Below are positions 8,257 through 16,726 of a stretch of 64,000 nt of DNA, piece by piece (within the stretch, counting starts at the first letter, position 1; the number at the start of each line of letters is the position of its first letter). Location: contig CAZIFA010000009.1 in assembly GCA_964539025.1 (NCBI GenBank), forward strand, positions 15,965 through 79,964. The letters are read 5' to 3'. This DNA comes from Micavibrio_A sp964539025 (GTDB taxonomy: Bacteria; Pseudomonadota; Alphaproteobacteria; Micavibrionales; Micavibrionaceae). The notes below the pieces were generated by a model. That model had not been told where the DNA came from and did not search any database. It saw only the letters and a program-made list of their open reading frames with translations. A program made the translations under genes and the position numbers.

Positions 8257-8402
8257 AGTCCTCTCCCATGGGGAGAGGATTTAGGTGAGGGGGTTCGATG
8301 GTGCTTTATTGGTGAGGTTCTAAACCCTCACCCCCTGCCTACACCGAAGCGAAGCTCCGGCTTCGCGCAGGCAGGCTGCCCTCTCCCTCAGGGAGAGGGG
8401 GT
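8257..8402. repeat. Type D palindromic repeat with nested hairpin
   Basis: Outer arms are AGTCCTCTCCC...GGGGAGAGGATTTAGGTGAGG on the left and CCCTCACCCCCTGCC...GGGAGAGGGG on the right. A second hairpin (GAAGCGAAGC / GGCTTCGC) lies inside. Relatives are at 51054-51144 and 53541-53632. It begins at the stop of the PLP-fold gene. Confidence 0.85.
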
Positions 8403-8415
8403 TGTAGCCTGTGCC

Positions 8416-8661
8416 ATGACATATTATGCTGGCATTATGAAACAGACTCGCGAATATAAAGTCATTCTCTACCGTGAAGGCATGCTCGGCTCCCTCTTTC
8501 TGGGCAGTTCGAAGGTCGATCCCGAACGCTTCACCGAATTCCTCAACCGCAACGCCGAACAAGGCTGGCGCGTCGTGACGATGGAAAAAGAATCCCGCCG
8601 CATGCTCCTCTTTTTTGATCGTGAAGCCTTCCTTGTCGTCTTGGAACGGGAGAAACAATAA
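8416..8661 (+). CDS. DUF4177-like small protein
   Basis: 81 residues (74 if the second ATG is used) resembling the DUF4177 family: REYKVILYREGML, then LNRNAEQGWRVVTMEKES, then a final hydrophobic strand FLVVLERE. Members are short alpha/beta proteins of unknown role. The match of KQTREYK to the usual family start favours the second ATG. The stop codon shares a base with the next ATG, so it is translationally coupled to the membrane protein downstream, and these genes form a small operon with the TerD gene. Confidence 0.65.
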   Translation: MTYYAGIMKQTREYKVILYREGMLGSLFLGSSKVDPERFTEFLNRNAEQGWRVVTMEKESRRMLLFFDREAFLVVLEREKQ

Positions 8662-8879
8662 TGAACCTGCACCGCGCCCTTATCTATTTCATCATAGGCC
8701 TTGCCGTCACGGGCGCGGCGCTCGTCATCCTGCAAATCTGGGGGGTCGATCTCGGCGATCTGCTCTACAAGCTTCTGGCGACGATCGGCGTTCTGATCCT
8801 CCTCGCCGGATTCCTGCTCGTCGTCAAATCGGATTTTGGCGAACACAAACGCCTTAAAGACAATAATTTCATCGATTAA
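8661..8879 (+). CDS. Small two-helix membrane protein
   Basis: 72 residues with two predicted transmembrane helices, ALIYFIIGLAVTGAALVILQ (about 6-25) and LLATIGVLILLAGFLLVV (about 38-55), and a charged C-terminal tail. No family is recognised. Its start overlaps the stop of the DUF4177-like gene by one base and the TerD-domain gene follows after 12 bases, so all three are probably one transcription unit. Function unknown. Confidence 0.65.
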   Translation: MNLHRALIYFIIGLAVTGAALVILQIWGVDLGDLLYKLLATIGVLILLAGFLLVVKSDFGEHKRLKDNNFID

Positions 8880-8891
8880 AGGGACGCGTTC

Positions 8892-9482
8892 ATGGCCGGT
8901 CAGAAGCTTCCGCTTGATGTCACCATGAAGGCCCGCATGCGCATCGTCGTGGCGATTAGTTGGGATGAGCGCGTAAAAAAAACCACTTTCATAGATAAGA
9001 TCACTGGCAAGGATCAACAACACGATCTCGATATCTCCTGTTTCGTGTATGACGATGCTGGCGAATATATCGATTTCGTCGGGCCGATGGCGCAGGATTC
9101 AATGGACCAGACGGGCTGCATCTACCACAGCGGCGATGACGCGACCGGACAAGGCAGCGGCGACGATGAGTTCATCTCGCTGGAACTGGCGGGCCTGCCG
9201 GGCGACACGGACCAAATTGTCTTTGTCACCGAGATCCGCTCCGACCATATGTTCGCCGATGTGGATGCCCCGTCCATGCGGATTGCCGACGGCATGACCG
9301 ATAAAAACCTCGCCGAATTCGAAATGGCCAAAACGGAAGGAAAGGACCGGACCGCCTGCGTCATGGCGCGGATTTTCCGCCATAAATCCTCCCCAACCGG
9401 CTGGGGCGTCGAAATTATCGACCAATATCCGGACCTTGCGGACGTATCCGACTGGGGTTCTTACTTAAAACGCTATCTTTAG
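8892..9482 (+). CDS. TerD-domain protein
   Basis: 196 residues with a single TerD-type domain. Key features are DLDISCFVYDDAGEYIDFVG, HSGDDATGQGSGDDEFISL (the acidic, calcium-binding-type loop) and QIVFVTEIRSD. TerD proteins are associated with tellurite and other envelope stress responses and bind calcium. Here it stands outside any ter operon, last in a cluster with a DUF4177-like gene and a small membrane protein. The C-terminal part (GWGVEIIDQYPD) is compatible with family endings. Substrate or stress is not deducible. Confidence 0.8.
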   Translation: MAGQKLPLDVTMKARMRIVVAISWDERVKKTTFIDKITGKDQQHDLDISCFVYDDAGEYIDFVGPMAQDSMDQTGCIYHSGDDATGQGSGDDEFISLELAGLPGDTDQIVFVTEIRSDHMFADVDAPSMRIADGMTDKNLAEFEMAKTEGKDRTACVMARIFRHKSSPTGWGVEIIDQYPDLADVSDWGSYLKRYL

Positions 9483-9521
9483 TTGATCCGGCCCATAAGT
9501 TCTGTTAATTCATTGGCTTGT

Positions 9522-9535
9522 GCGGAGCTGTGGCC
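9522..9535. repeat. Partial copy of tRNA-Ser 5' end
   Basis: GCGGAGCTGTGGCC occurs here and again at 9584-9597, where it covers the first 12 bases of the tRNA-Ser gene and two bases before it. The copies are 62 bp apart and separated by a GTCCGCGAAGGCGGAC hairpin. It could be a remnant of a duplication or of an integration event. Confidence 0.6.
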
Positions 9536-9585
9536 CCGTCCGCGAAGGCGGACAAATCTAAACCGAGGCCACGGATACGCGCTGC

Positions 9586-9677
9586 GGAGCTGTGGCCGAG
9601 AGGCTGAAGGCAACGGTTTGCTAAATCGTCATACGGGTTATACCGTATCGAGGGTTCGAATCCCTCCGGCTCCGCCA
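9586..9677 (+). tRNA. tRNA-Ser (GCT anticodon)
   Basis: A 92-nt class II tRNA. The acceptor stem GGAGCTG pairs with CGGCTCC and is followed by G and an encoded CCA. The D arm is GCCGAGAGGCTGAAGGC. The anticodon stem ACGGT/ATCGT holds the loop TTGCTAA, anticodon GCT at 9620-9622. The long variable arm TACGGGTTATACCGTA is typical of serine tRNA, and the T arm is GAGGGTTCGAATCCCTC. It reads AGC/AGU codons. It stands alone, upstream of the ABC importer. Confidence 0.97.
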
Positions 9678-9718
9678 TTTTTATTGCCTGCGTTAAGCCT
9701 GCTTACGAGGTTTATATT

Positions 9719-10660
9719 ATGAAATATTTTTTATTACTCCTTTCACTTTTCCTGACATCGCTGCCCGCCGCTGCGGCTGAAAAACCGACCATCGGCGTTT
9801 TGATAAAGTCCCCGACTTACGAATTCTGGAAGACGTTCAAGGACGCGACCGAAGATTACGCCAAAAAGAACGGCATGAATGTTTTTGTCATGGGCAGTCT
9901 TAATGCCAACGATGCGCAGGAACAGCTCAATCTTTGTGAATCCATGCTGCTCAAAAAACCCGATGCGATGATCGTCGGCGCGGACAATTTGACCAACCTG
10001 CAATCCTGCCTGAAAAAAGCGAGCGCGCAAAAAATCCCGGTGATCGATGTCGATGGCAACATCACCAAGGAAACATCGAAAGAATATAATCTCGACGTTA
10101 AATTCTCCGTCGCCGCCAACAATAAACTGCTCGGCCAGAAAGCCGCCGAATATCTCAAAGACCGCACTGGCAAAGTGTTAATTCTCGAAGGTCTGCCGGG
10201 TTCCCTGCCCAGCATCTTGCGCAAGGAAGGTTTCGTTGAAAATCTTCCCGAAGGGTTGGAAATTGTCGCTTCCCTCCCCACCGACTGGAGCCGTCTGAAA
10301 GCGGCCGACATCACCGCCGACATTTTACTCAAGCACCCTGATTTAAAAATCATTTTCTCGGTCGCGGACGCCATGGCCTTTGGCGCCTATGAAGCCGCCA
10401 AACAAGCAAACAAAGCCGATGGCCTGACCATCATCGGCGTCGATGCGAATGCGGATGCCATTCAATCGATCCGCGAAGGCAAAATGGCCGCAAGCGTGGC
10501 GCAGCTCCCTACCCTTATGGCACAGGAAGCACTTGATAAAACGCAACGCTATCTCAAGGGCGAAAAATTCGATTACGAGCAATTCCTGCCAACGGTTGTT
10601 GTTACCAAGGAAATGCTCGAAAAGAATGAAGACCCCGTGCTTCAATATATTCCCCATTAA
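9719..10660 (+). CDS. Periplasmic sugar-binding protein of an ABC importer (RbsB-like)
   Basis: Substrate-binding component, 313 residues, peripl_BP_4 type. A Sec signal peptide (KYFLLLLSLFLTSLPAAAA) is predicted, then PTIGVLIKSPTYEFWKTFKD, the first strand of the RbsB fold, followed by LLKKPDAMIVG and the late segment LTIIGVDANADAIQSIREGKMAASVAQ, which is highly characteristic. Ribose, xylose, fructose or another pentose/hexose are possible ligands, and the sequence does not decide. It is followed after three bases by the permease and then the ATPase, forming one operon. Confidence 0.88.
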   Translation: MKYFLLLLSLFLTSLPAAAAEKPTIGVLIKSPTYEFWKTFKDATEDYAKKNGMNVFVMGSLNANDAQEQLNLCESMLLKKPDAMIVGADNLTNLQSCLKKASAQKIPVIDVDGNITKETSKEYNLDVKFSVAANNKLLGQKAAEYLKDRTGKVLILEGLPGSLPSILRKEGFVENLPEGLEIVASLPTDWSRLKAADITADILLKHPDLKIIFSVADAMAFGAYEAAKQANKADGLTIIGVDANADAIQSIREGKMAASVAQLPTLMAQEALDKTQRYLKGEKFDYEQFLPTVVVTKEMLEKNEDPVLQYIPH

Positions 10661-10663
10661 ACC

Positions 10664-11596
10664 ATGAATCATTATCTCGGGCTAATCACCGCTGTTCTTC
10701 TGATCCTGTGCGGGATATTCGCGTGCCTGTCGGATGTGTTTCTGAGTTTGAGCAATCTTTCAAATATCCTTCTGGCCTCCAGCACCATTGGCATTCTTGC
10801 CATCGGCGCAGCCTTCGTCATCGGCGGAGCAGGACTGGATTTATCCGTGGGATCGCAAATGGCATTGTCCGCGATGGCCGCTGTGATTGCGGCAAACACG
10901 CTTGCCCTGCCTTGGTATTTTATCCCTCTCCTATGCCTTATTATTGGCGTGCTGACAGGCGGAATAAACGGCTACCTGATCGGCTATCGCAAGGTTCTGG
11001 CGCTGATCGTCACGCTTGGCATGTTGAGCATGGCGCGGGGCGCATCCTTTATTTTCTCGGATGGCCGCCCGGTCTATGGCCTGCCCGAACCACTTTTGTT
11101 TTTCGGTCAGGGACAGATCGTGGGTATTCCTGTGCCCGTCATGCTTTTCCTTTTGACCGGAATTGCGGTTCATATTCTCCTTCGCCATACGGTATTCGGG
11201 CGTCATACGCTCGCCATCGGCGATAATGAGAATGCCGCCCGTAATGCCGGGATCGAAATAGCGGGGCATAAACTTTGCCTGTATGTGTTCTCAGGAATTC
11301 TCGCGGCACTGGCAGGGTTGGTTTTCATGGCCCGTGTGAACGCGGCCGATCCCAACGCGGGTGCAATGTATGAACTCACCGCCATCACCGCAGCCATTAT
11401 CGGCGGTACATCATTGTTCGGCGGCAGAACGTCGATTGCCGGTGCAATGCTCGGCGCGCTTATCATGGGGGTATTGCAAAACGGCCTCAGCCTGATGAAT
11501 GTTCCTGCCTATTATCAACAGGTGGTAATCGGCGCCGTGCTTATTCTCGCTGTCATGGCCGGAAACTGGAAGGCAAAAACTCATGCCCCAGCTTGA
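10664..11596 (+). CDS. Sugar ABC transporter permease (RbsC-like)
   Basis: Inner-membrane permease of the BPD_transp_2 family, 310 residues with about eight to ten hydrophobic segments. Diagnostic blocks are GAAFVIGGAGLDLSVGSQMAL, the loop LIGYRKVLALIVTLGMLSMARG, AIGDNENAARNAGI and the end motif ITAAIIGGTSLFGGRTSIAG followed by GALIMGVLQNGL. It pairs with the upstream binding protein, and its last 14 bases overlap the downstream ATPase gene, so translation is coupled. Likely imports a monosaccharide. Confidence 0.9.
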   Translation: MNHYLGLITAVLLILCGIFACLSDVFLSLSNLSNILLASSTIGILAIGAAFVIGGAGLDLSVGSQMALSAMAAVIAANTLALPWYFIPLLCLIIGVLTGGINGYLIGYRKVLALIVTLGMLSMARGASFIFSDGRPVYGLPEPLLFFGQGQIVGIPVPVMLFLLTGIAVHILLRHTVFGRHTLAIGDNENAARNAGIEIAGHKLCLYVFSGILAALAGLVFMARVNAADPNAGAMYELTAITAAIIGGTSLFGGRTSIAGAMLGALIMGVLQNGLSLMNVPAYYQQVVIGAVLILAVMAGNWKAKTHAPA

Positions 11597-12296
11597 AATC
11601 CAATCCATCAACAAACATTACGGCGGCGTGCACGCGCTTAAAGATGTTTCCTTTTCGCTCGATGCCGGAACAGTGCTCGGCTTGGTCGGTGATAACGGCG
11701 CGGGCAAATCAACTCTGATGAAATGCATCACTGGTGCGGAAAATCCCGATAGCGGCCATATCCGCTTCAACGATCATGATGTTTCCCACAGGCCGCACGA
11801 TTCAAGGATGGCCGGCATTGAAATGATCTATCAGGATCTGAACCTGTGCCCGCAACTGAATGTCACGACCAATATATTTTTGGGCCGCGAAATAAAAACC
11901 GCAACCTGTTTCCTGAACGATCGCCTTATGCAGAATAAGGCACAGGAAATCCTGCAACGTCTTAACGCTGATATTCCTATCAACACCCCGGCTGGACTGC
12001 TTTCGGGAGGGCAGCAGCAAGCTGTGGCCATTGCACGCTCCTTGCTCGCGGAACCAAAACTCCTGATCATGGATGAACCGACCGCAGCTTTAAGCGTGCG
12101 CGAAGTCGAAAAGGTTCTGAAACTTATCCAATCACTTAAGGCAAACGGCATCACTGTGGTTATTATTTCCCATCGTTTGAGCGATATTTTCGAAGTTGCC
12201 GACCGTGTAATCTTGATGCGTCGCGGCGAAATTCGTGAAGACAAACCAATTTCTCAAACGTCGTTACAAGATATCACTGAAAAGATGCTTGCGTAA
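11583..12296 (+). CDS. Sugar ABC transporter ATPase, single-domain
   Basis: 237-residue ATPase with one complete nucleotide-binding domain: Walker A GDNGAGKST (36-44), Q-loop in IYQDLNL, signature LSGGQQQAVAIARSL (139-153), Walker B LLIMDEPTAALS (159-170) and switch His in VVIISHRLSD. Classical RbsA/XylG partners carry two fused domains, so this is the short form, also seen in some alphaproteobacterial importers, which presumably works as a homodimer. It is last in the three-gene operon and overlaps the permease by 14 bases. Confidence 0.88.
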   Translation: MPQLEIQSINKHYGGVHALKDVSFSLDAGTVLGLVGDNGAGKSTLMKCITGAENPDSGHIRFNDHDVSHRPHDSRMAGIEMIYQDLNLCPQLNVTTNIFLGREIKTATCFLNDRLMQNKAQEILQRLNADIPINTPAGLLSGGQQQAVAIARSLLAEPKLLIMDEPTAALSVREVEKVLKLIQSLKANGITVVIISHRLSDIFEVADRVILMRRGEIREDKPISQTSLQDITEKMLA

Positions 12297-12306
12297 GGAT
12301 GGCCTC

Positions 12307-13509
12307 GTGATCTGCATCATAGGCGGCGGACCCGCAGGGTTAATGGCGGCGGAAATTCTGGCGACCGCCGGACACAGAGTCACGATCTATGACCGCAAGA
12401 CATCCGTCGGTCGAAAATTCCTGATGGCCGGGCGCGGCGGATTGAACTTAACCCACTCTGAATCCCTCGATAAATTTCTGACACGCTATAACGAAGCGCA
12501 GCCATTCCTTGAACCGCTTATTCGTGCTTTTTCACCGGACGATCTACGCGCATGGTGCGAAGGACTGGGACAAGATACCTTCATCGGCTCAAGCGGGCGT
12601 GTGTTTCCCAAGGCAATGAAAGCCTCGCCATTGCTTCGCGCCTGGTTGAATCGTCTCGAACAATCAGGCGTAGAGTTTAAATTGCAACATACTTGGCGCG
12701 GATGGAATGAAGATGCAGCGCTTGTCTTTGAAACCACTGACGGAAAATACGAAACCGTAAAACCCGATGCCGTATTACTCGCCCTCGGCGGGGCGTCATG
12801 GCCGAATTTAGGATCGGATGGCGCATGGGCGCCGCTGCTAGATGCTTCCGGCGTTGATATTTCGCCCCTGCGCCCCGCTAATTCCGGTTTCACCGTAGCC
12901 TGGTCGCCCTACATGCGGGAAAAGCACGCAGGCGAGCCACTTAAAAACATCACGCTGACGCTGCGCAATAAGACCGTTCCCGGAGAGATGATTATTTCCG
13001 AGCACGGCCTCGAAGGTGGCGCAATTTATGCACTCTCTTCTTCCATCCGTGAAACGATTGCCAAAACGGGGAAAGCCGTAATCTCGATCAACCTACGCCC
13101 GCAACAATCAAAAGATGATTTAATCAAAAAACTTTCCAAACCGCGCGGACGGCAATCTTTTTCAACTTATCTTCATAAATCACTTTCGTTTACCCCCGTT
13201 CATACCGCGCTGCTGAGAGAAGCCGTGCCCGACGTTGCAAACTATACATCAGAACAACTCGCCGAATTAATTCAAGCTACGCCGCTTACACTCACTGCGC
13301 CTTTTTCCATCGAAAAGGCTATTTCAAGTGCGGGTGGTATACGTCTCGACGCGCTTAACAAAAACATGATGATTAAATCCCTGCCCGGGATTTTCGCAGC
13401 CGGCGAAATGCTGGATTGGGAAGCGCCGACGGGCGGATATCTGCTACAAGCCTGTTTTGCCACAGGCCGGGCAGCCGCGCACGGCATACTCAATTACCTG
13501 AAAGACTAA
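12307..13509 (+). CDS. BaiN/HI0933-family FAD-dependent oxidoreductase
   Basis: Flavoprotein of about 400 residues. The dinucleotide-binding motif IIGGGPAGLMAAEIL starts at residue 4, followed by GRKFLMAGRGGLNLTHSE and, near the end, SAGGIRLDAL plus GIFAAGEMLDWEAPTGGYLLQ, typical of the HI0933/BaiN superfamily (TIGR03862-like subgroup). The exact reaction is unknown. The frame extends upstream into the ATPase gene, but a GTG ten bases after the ATPase stop, preceded by AAGGAT, places the FAD motif at the very N-terminus and was chosen. Probably co-transcribed with the importer. Confidence 0.85.
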   Translation: MICIIGGGPAGLMAAEILATAGHRVTIYDRKTSVGRKFLMAGRGGLNLTHSESLDKFLTRYNEAQPFLEPLIRAFSPDDLRAWCEGLGQDTFIGSSGRVFPKAMKASPLLRAWLNRLEQSGVEFKLQHTWRGWNEDAALVFETTDGKYETVKPDAVLLALGGASWPNLGSDGAWAPLLDASGVDISPLRPANSGFTVAWSPYMREKHAGEPLKNITLTLRNKTVPGEMIISEHGLEGGAIYALSSSIRETIAKTGKAVISINLRPQQSKDDLIKKLSKPRGRQSFSTYLHKSLSFTPVHTALLREAVPDVANYTSEQLAELIQATPLTLTAPFSIEKAISSAGGIRLDALNKNMMIKSLPGIFAAGEMLDWEAPTGGYLLQACFATGRAAAHGILNYLKD

Positions 13510-13515
13510 AATTTC

Positions 13516-14268
13516 CTATGCCTTGCTCTTGAAATCATCGATGATTTCATCGTGCAGGCGGTGTTCTATAGCGGGCTGCTTATTTGTCGAATTATCTTCA
13601 ATCGTATTAACCACGATAATGCGATCGTCCGGATTTTCAACGACACTGTGTACACCTTTCTGTGGACCAGTGTTGATTTGAACGACGGTCTGCGGCGTAC
13701 TTTGTAGACTTATTTTTGGCGTCGCAAGCTCTTCAAGTTCTGATTTAATTTTCTGAATGTCTCGTACTACCATGTACGGTGCGCGCGCATAGGGCAATCG
13801 AATATCTGCAACAAAACGGCAATCGAGTGTGATCTTGCCGTAATTAAAGAAACGACCGAACCATCCCTGATCCACGTGAACGCCGCGTACATCGGAAATA
13901 TCCGTGCCATTTACACGCACATTCAAAAGTCCCGTCTTCATCATAACGCGCTTACTGGTCACAGCAATGACGGTGGTGGCGTATTTCAGATATTCCATGA
14001 TGAGGATAATGCCGCCACAAGATGTCAGCAGCCATCCTATCCACCCTTCCTTCAACCCGCCCTCAAACAACGATGTGTTGAATTGATAGGTTGGAATATA
14101 ACTCCCCATATATTTCCACAACACGTAATCCGCCCCCCAGCCCATGGCAGCCAGAACGCCAAACCAGAAAGTCCCGGTGGCCATATAAATCCAGTGCAGT
14201 CTGGTCTGGCAAATGCCGTGCTCGCCGGGCTCCAGCATGCTTTTCAAAAATCGACCGGGTACGTTCAT
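13516..14268 (-). CDS. Membrane protein with bacterial PH domain
   Basis: 250 residues. After a short cytoplasmic start come two hydrophobic segments (about 28-48 and 78-96), then a bPH_2-type domain: TVIAVTSKRVMMKTGLLN, the ISDVRGVHVDQGWFGRFFNYGKITLD block typical of YdbS-like PH proteins, and an end at VVRDIQKIKSELEEL. The last 70 residues are polar, probably disordered, ending in an acidic helix. Role unknown; bPH proteins are often envelope-associated. It is convergent with the BaiN-like gene and divergent from the aminopeptidase gene. Confidence 0.78.
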   Translation of the reverse strand: MNVPGRFLKSMLEPGEHGICQTRLHWIYMATGTFWFGVLAAMGWGADYVLWKYMGSYIPTYQFNTSLFEGGLKEGWIGWLLTSCGGIILIMEYLKYATTVIAVTSKRVMMKTGLLNVRVNGTDISDVRGVHVDQGWFGRFFNYGKITLDCRFVADIRLPYARAPYMVVRDIQKIKSELEELATPKISLQSTPQTVVQINTGPQKGVHSVVENPDDRIIVVNTIEDNSTNKQPAIEHRLHDEIIDDFKSKA

Positions 14269-14364
14269 AACGATCTCCTGTGCTTGCCCGGGCAGAATAG
14301 CCCTTTGCCATGCTTATGTCACGAAGGCTTTGAAAAGGGCTGAAATAATGGCATAATCCGTGGC

Positions 14365-15810
14365 ATGATAAAGTCCACCATCCCGTATTTTCATTCCATC
14401 GATCCAATCCTGACCGATAAGGTTGGCGGAGCCGTAATTCCCATCCGGCTGGTCTGCGGTGCGGATTTTGAGGATATGCACAGCCGTGCATCGTCTTCTT
14501 TTTCCCGCCAGATGGAACAGGCAGGGTTTGGGGGCAAGGATAAACAGGTCTGCATCCTTCGCGATGAACAAGGTGCGATTGCCGAAATCCTCGCGGGCGT
14601 CACTTTTCCGTTAAGTATTTATGCGCTGGCACATATTCAGGAAAAACTGAAAAGCGAATTCACTTCGGCTTTTTTCAAAGATGTCACATTCAAAATAGAC
14701 CAGGTTCTTTCATCGGATGACGCAACCATGGCCACAATCGGCTGGGGGCTAGCAAGTTATAAATTCGATCTTTATAAAAAAGACAAAGGCAAAACTCTGC
14801 CCATTATGCTCTGGCCCGAAGGCGCAGATAAAAAACGCACCGCCGCCATGGTCGAAGGGTTATGCCTCATCAAGACCTTGATCAACATGCCGCCCAATCT
14901 TCTTGGCACGGATGAACTGGCCGATGCCGCGGCGCAAGTCGCACGGCAAAATCGCGCCGCGTTCTTTCGTATCGCCGATAAGGACCTTATTGACCAGAAT
15001 TTCCCCATGATCTACGCGGTCGGTCAGGCATCACCGCGCAGGCCCCAAATCGTCGAAATCAACTGGGGGGCGGAAGATCATCCAATGGTCACGCTGGTCG
15101 GCAAAGGCATCGTGTTTGACACGGGGGGGCTAGATATAAAGCCACCACCCTTCATGTTGCTGATGAAAAAGGATATGGGCGGGGCCGCACATGTTCTGGG
15201 GCTAGCTCATGTCATCATGAGTTTGAATTTGCCCGTCCGCCTGCGTGTGTTGATCGCAGCGGCGGAAAACGCTATCGGCGGTGAAGCTTTCCGTCCCGGC
15301 GACATACTATCCAGTCGTAAAGGATTGAGCGTAGAGGTAAGCGATACCGACGCCGAAGGCCGCCTTGTCGTTGGTGACGCTTTAACATACGCATCCGAAG
15401 GCAATAAAAAACCCGAATTGATTGTCGATTTTTGTACACTCACGGGATCCGCCCGCGCAGCGCTCGGCTATGATATACCCGCGTTCTTTTCCAATCGCGA
15501 TGCGTTGCTCGATGAACTCAAAAATCTGGGATTGAAAAACGAAGACCCGGTCTGGCCTTTGCCGCTGTGGCAGCCATACCTAAAAGAAATGAACAGCAAC
15601 GTCGCCGACATCAACAATATCGGTTCCGGCAAGGCTGGCGCGATTCACGGCGCCTTATTCTTGCAACAATTCGTTGATGCCAATATCGATTGGATCCACC
15701 TTGATTGCTACGCGTGGGAACAATCTGGCAAGCCCGGACGCCCGCAAGGCGGAGCGGATACCGGCATGCGTGCCGTTCTCAAACTCATCGAAAAGCGGTT
15801 TTCTGCTTAA
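14365..15810 (+). CDS. M17-family leucyl aminopeptidase
   Basis: Cytosolic di-zinc aminopeptidase, 481 residues. The metal-binding core is clear: GKGIVFDTGGLDIKPP, LLMKKDMGGAAHVLG with the Lys and Asp ligands, and SDTDAEGRLVVGDALTYA containing the N/D-T-D-A-E-G-R-L signature. The C-terminal end GRPQGGADTGMRAV also fits. It cleaves N-terminal residues from peptides. The first 160 residues are divergent, as usual for the family. Monocistronic, with its promoter region shared with the divergent PH-domain gene. Palindromic repeats follow it. Confidence 0.93.
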   Translation: MIKSTIPYFHSIDPILTDKVGGAVIPIRLVCGADFEDMHSRASSSFSRQMEQAGFGGKDKQVCILRDEQGAIAEILAGVTFPLSIYALAHIQEKLKSEFTSAFFKDVTFKIDQVLSSDDATMATIGWGLASYKFDLYKKDKGKTLPIMLWPEGADKKRTAAMVEGLCLIKTLINMPPNLLGTDELADAAAQVARQNRAAFFRIADKDLIDQNFPMIYAVGQASPRRPQIVEINWGAEDHPMVTLVGKGIVFDTGGLDIKPPPFMLLMKKDMGGAAHVLGLAHVIMSLNLPVRLRVLIAAAENAIGGEAFRPGDILSSRKGLSVEVSDTDAEGRLVVGDALTYASEGNKKPELIVDFCTLTGSARAALGYDIPAFFSNRDALLDELKNLGLKNEDPVWPLPLWQPYLKEMNSNVADINNIGSGKAGAIHGALFLQQFVDANIDWIHLDCYAWEQSGKPGRPQGGADTGMRAVLKLIEKRFSA

Positions 15811-15860
15811 TCCCGGACGTCATTGCGAGGCGCGAAGGGCCGTGACAATCCAAATAATAA

Positions 15861-15926
15861 AACCACAGATAAACACCGATGTACGCAGATATCCGTGTTT
15901 ATCTGTGTCCACCTGTGGTTTTTTTA
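15861..15926 (+). repeat. Type G palindromic repeat with T-rich tail
   Basis: AACCACAGATAAACAC pairs with GTGTTTATCTGTG and TGTGGTT, followed by seven T residues. The 60-bp inverted repeat could double as a terminator for the upstream aminopeptidase gene. A fragment of another repeat type (CATTGCGAGGCGCGAAG) lies just before it at about 15821-15852. Confidence 0.75.
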
Positions 15927-16067
15927 AACGCAAAGGTCGCAAAGTTACGCAAAGTAGAATTTTTAAAACCACAAAGGTCACAAAGTTTAAACAAAGTTAT
16001 CATTAAAAAAACTTTGTCTTCCTTTGTTTTACTTTGTGGTTCAAACACTAAAAACTTTGCGTTTAAA
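15923..16067. repeat. Nested palindromes (type G inside a type F-like element)
   Basis: Outer arms TTTAAACGCAAAG and CTTTGCGTTTAAA enclose a second inverted repeat at 15967-16041 with arms AACCACAAAGG and ACTTTGTGGTT. The nesting resembles one palindromic element inserted into another. It ends a few bases from the stop of the minus-strand stress-protein gene. Confidence 0.75.
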
Positions 16068-16071
16068 TCAG

Positions 16072-16656
16072 TCAAACAATCTCATGCACATGCACTTGCG
16101 TCGCGTGACGGTTTTCCATCAATTGTTTGGCAAGGCTTTCCTTGATCGGGTCCGGCGTGCGCACCCACAATAAAAGGCCGCCCTGTTCTAGTTGTTCTTG
16201 CACATGACGTGTCGCGCGGTCACCAAGAACCTTGTTGAGAATTGCACCGAGCGAAGCGCCGCTGACACCGCCTATAATTGCCGCCGTAATGATCGCGGGA
16301 AATGCGACTGCTCCCGCCGTAATAGCCGCCGCCATAGCACCGACATAGGTCGCGCCGCCCACGAGTGCGGCAGAACCGATTGTCTTTTCCTCCGGTCGTG
16401 CGGGCGCCTCTCGCGGCGTGTCCGAATTATCCATCGCGTAATAAGGATTGACCGCTTTAGCGCCAAAAACCTCATCGAGTTCGGCACGCGACCCCATCAC
16501 GGAAATATCCTGGCGCGGAAAGGCCGTGCCTTCGAGATCACGGATAGCATCCTGCATATCCTTGGTGTTGGAAAACAAACCGACCACTTCCTTGAACATG
16601 CCGGGAACGTTCGAAGGATCGGCAAAATAATTGGTATCCGGCGATGCATAAATCAT
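16072..16656 (-). CDS. Glycine-zipper protein with general-stress-protein-17M-like N-terminus
   Basis: 194 residues. The N-terminal half (VVGLFSNTKDMQDAIRDL, then FPRQDISVMGSR) matches the heat-induced/general stress YflT-like domain. The middle is a long alanine/glycine stretch from about residue 95 to 150 with repeated small-xxx-small spacing, suggesting a glycine-zipper membrane hairpin. The last 40 residues bind neither metal nor nucleotide motifs I recognise. The frame is open 16 codons further, but the ATG with an AGGAGG ribosome-binding site seven bases upstream gives MIYASPDTNYF and was chosen. Confidence 0.72.
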   Translation of the reverse strand: MIYASPDTNYFADPSNVPGMFKEVVGLFSNTKDMQDAIRDLEGTAFPRQDISVMGSRAELDEVFGAKAVNPYYAMDNSDTPREAPARPEEKTIGSAALVGGATYVGAMAAAITAGAVAFPAIITAAIIGGVSGASLGAILNKVLGDRATRHVQEQLEQGGLLLWVRTPDPIKESLAKQLMENRHATQVHVHEIV

Positions 16657-16726
16657 GAAAAGCCTCCTGATGGTTCTGCCCGCTAGAGGCGCAAACGATC
16701 TCAATGGGCTTTAAGTTCCGGGTGAT

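Noticed and set aside
9483..9722. A 79-codon frame over the tRNA-Ser gene
   Set aside because: It is read through a complete tRNA and has no protein features.
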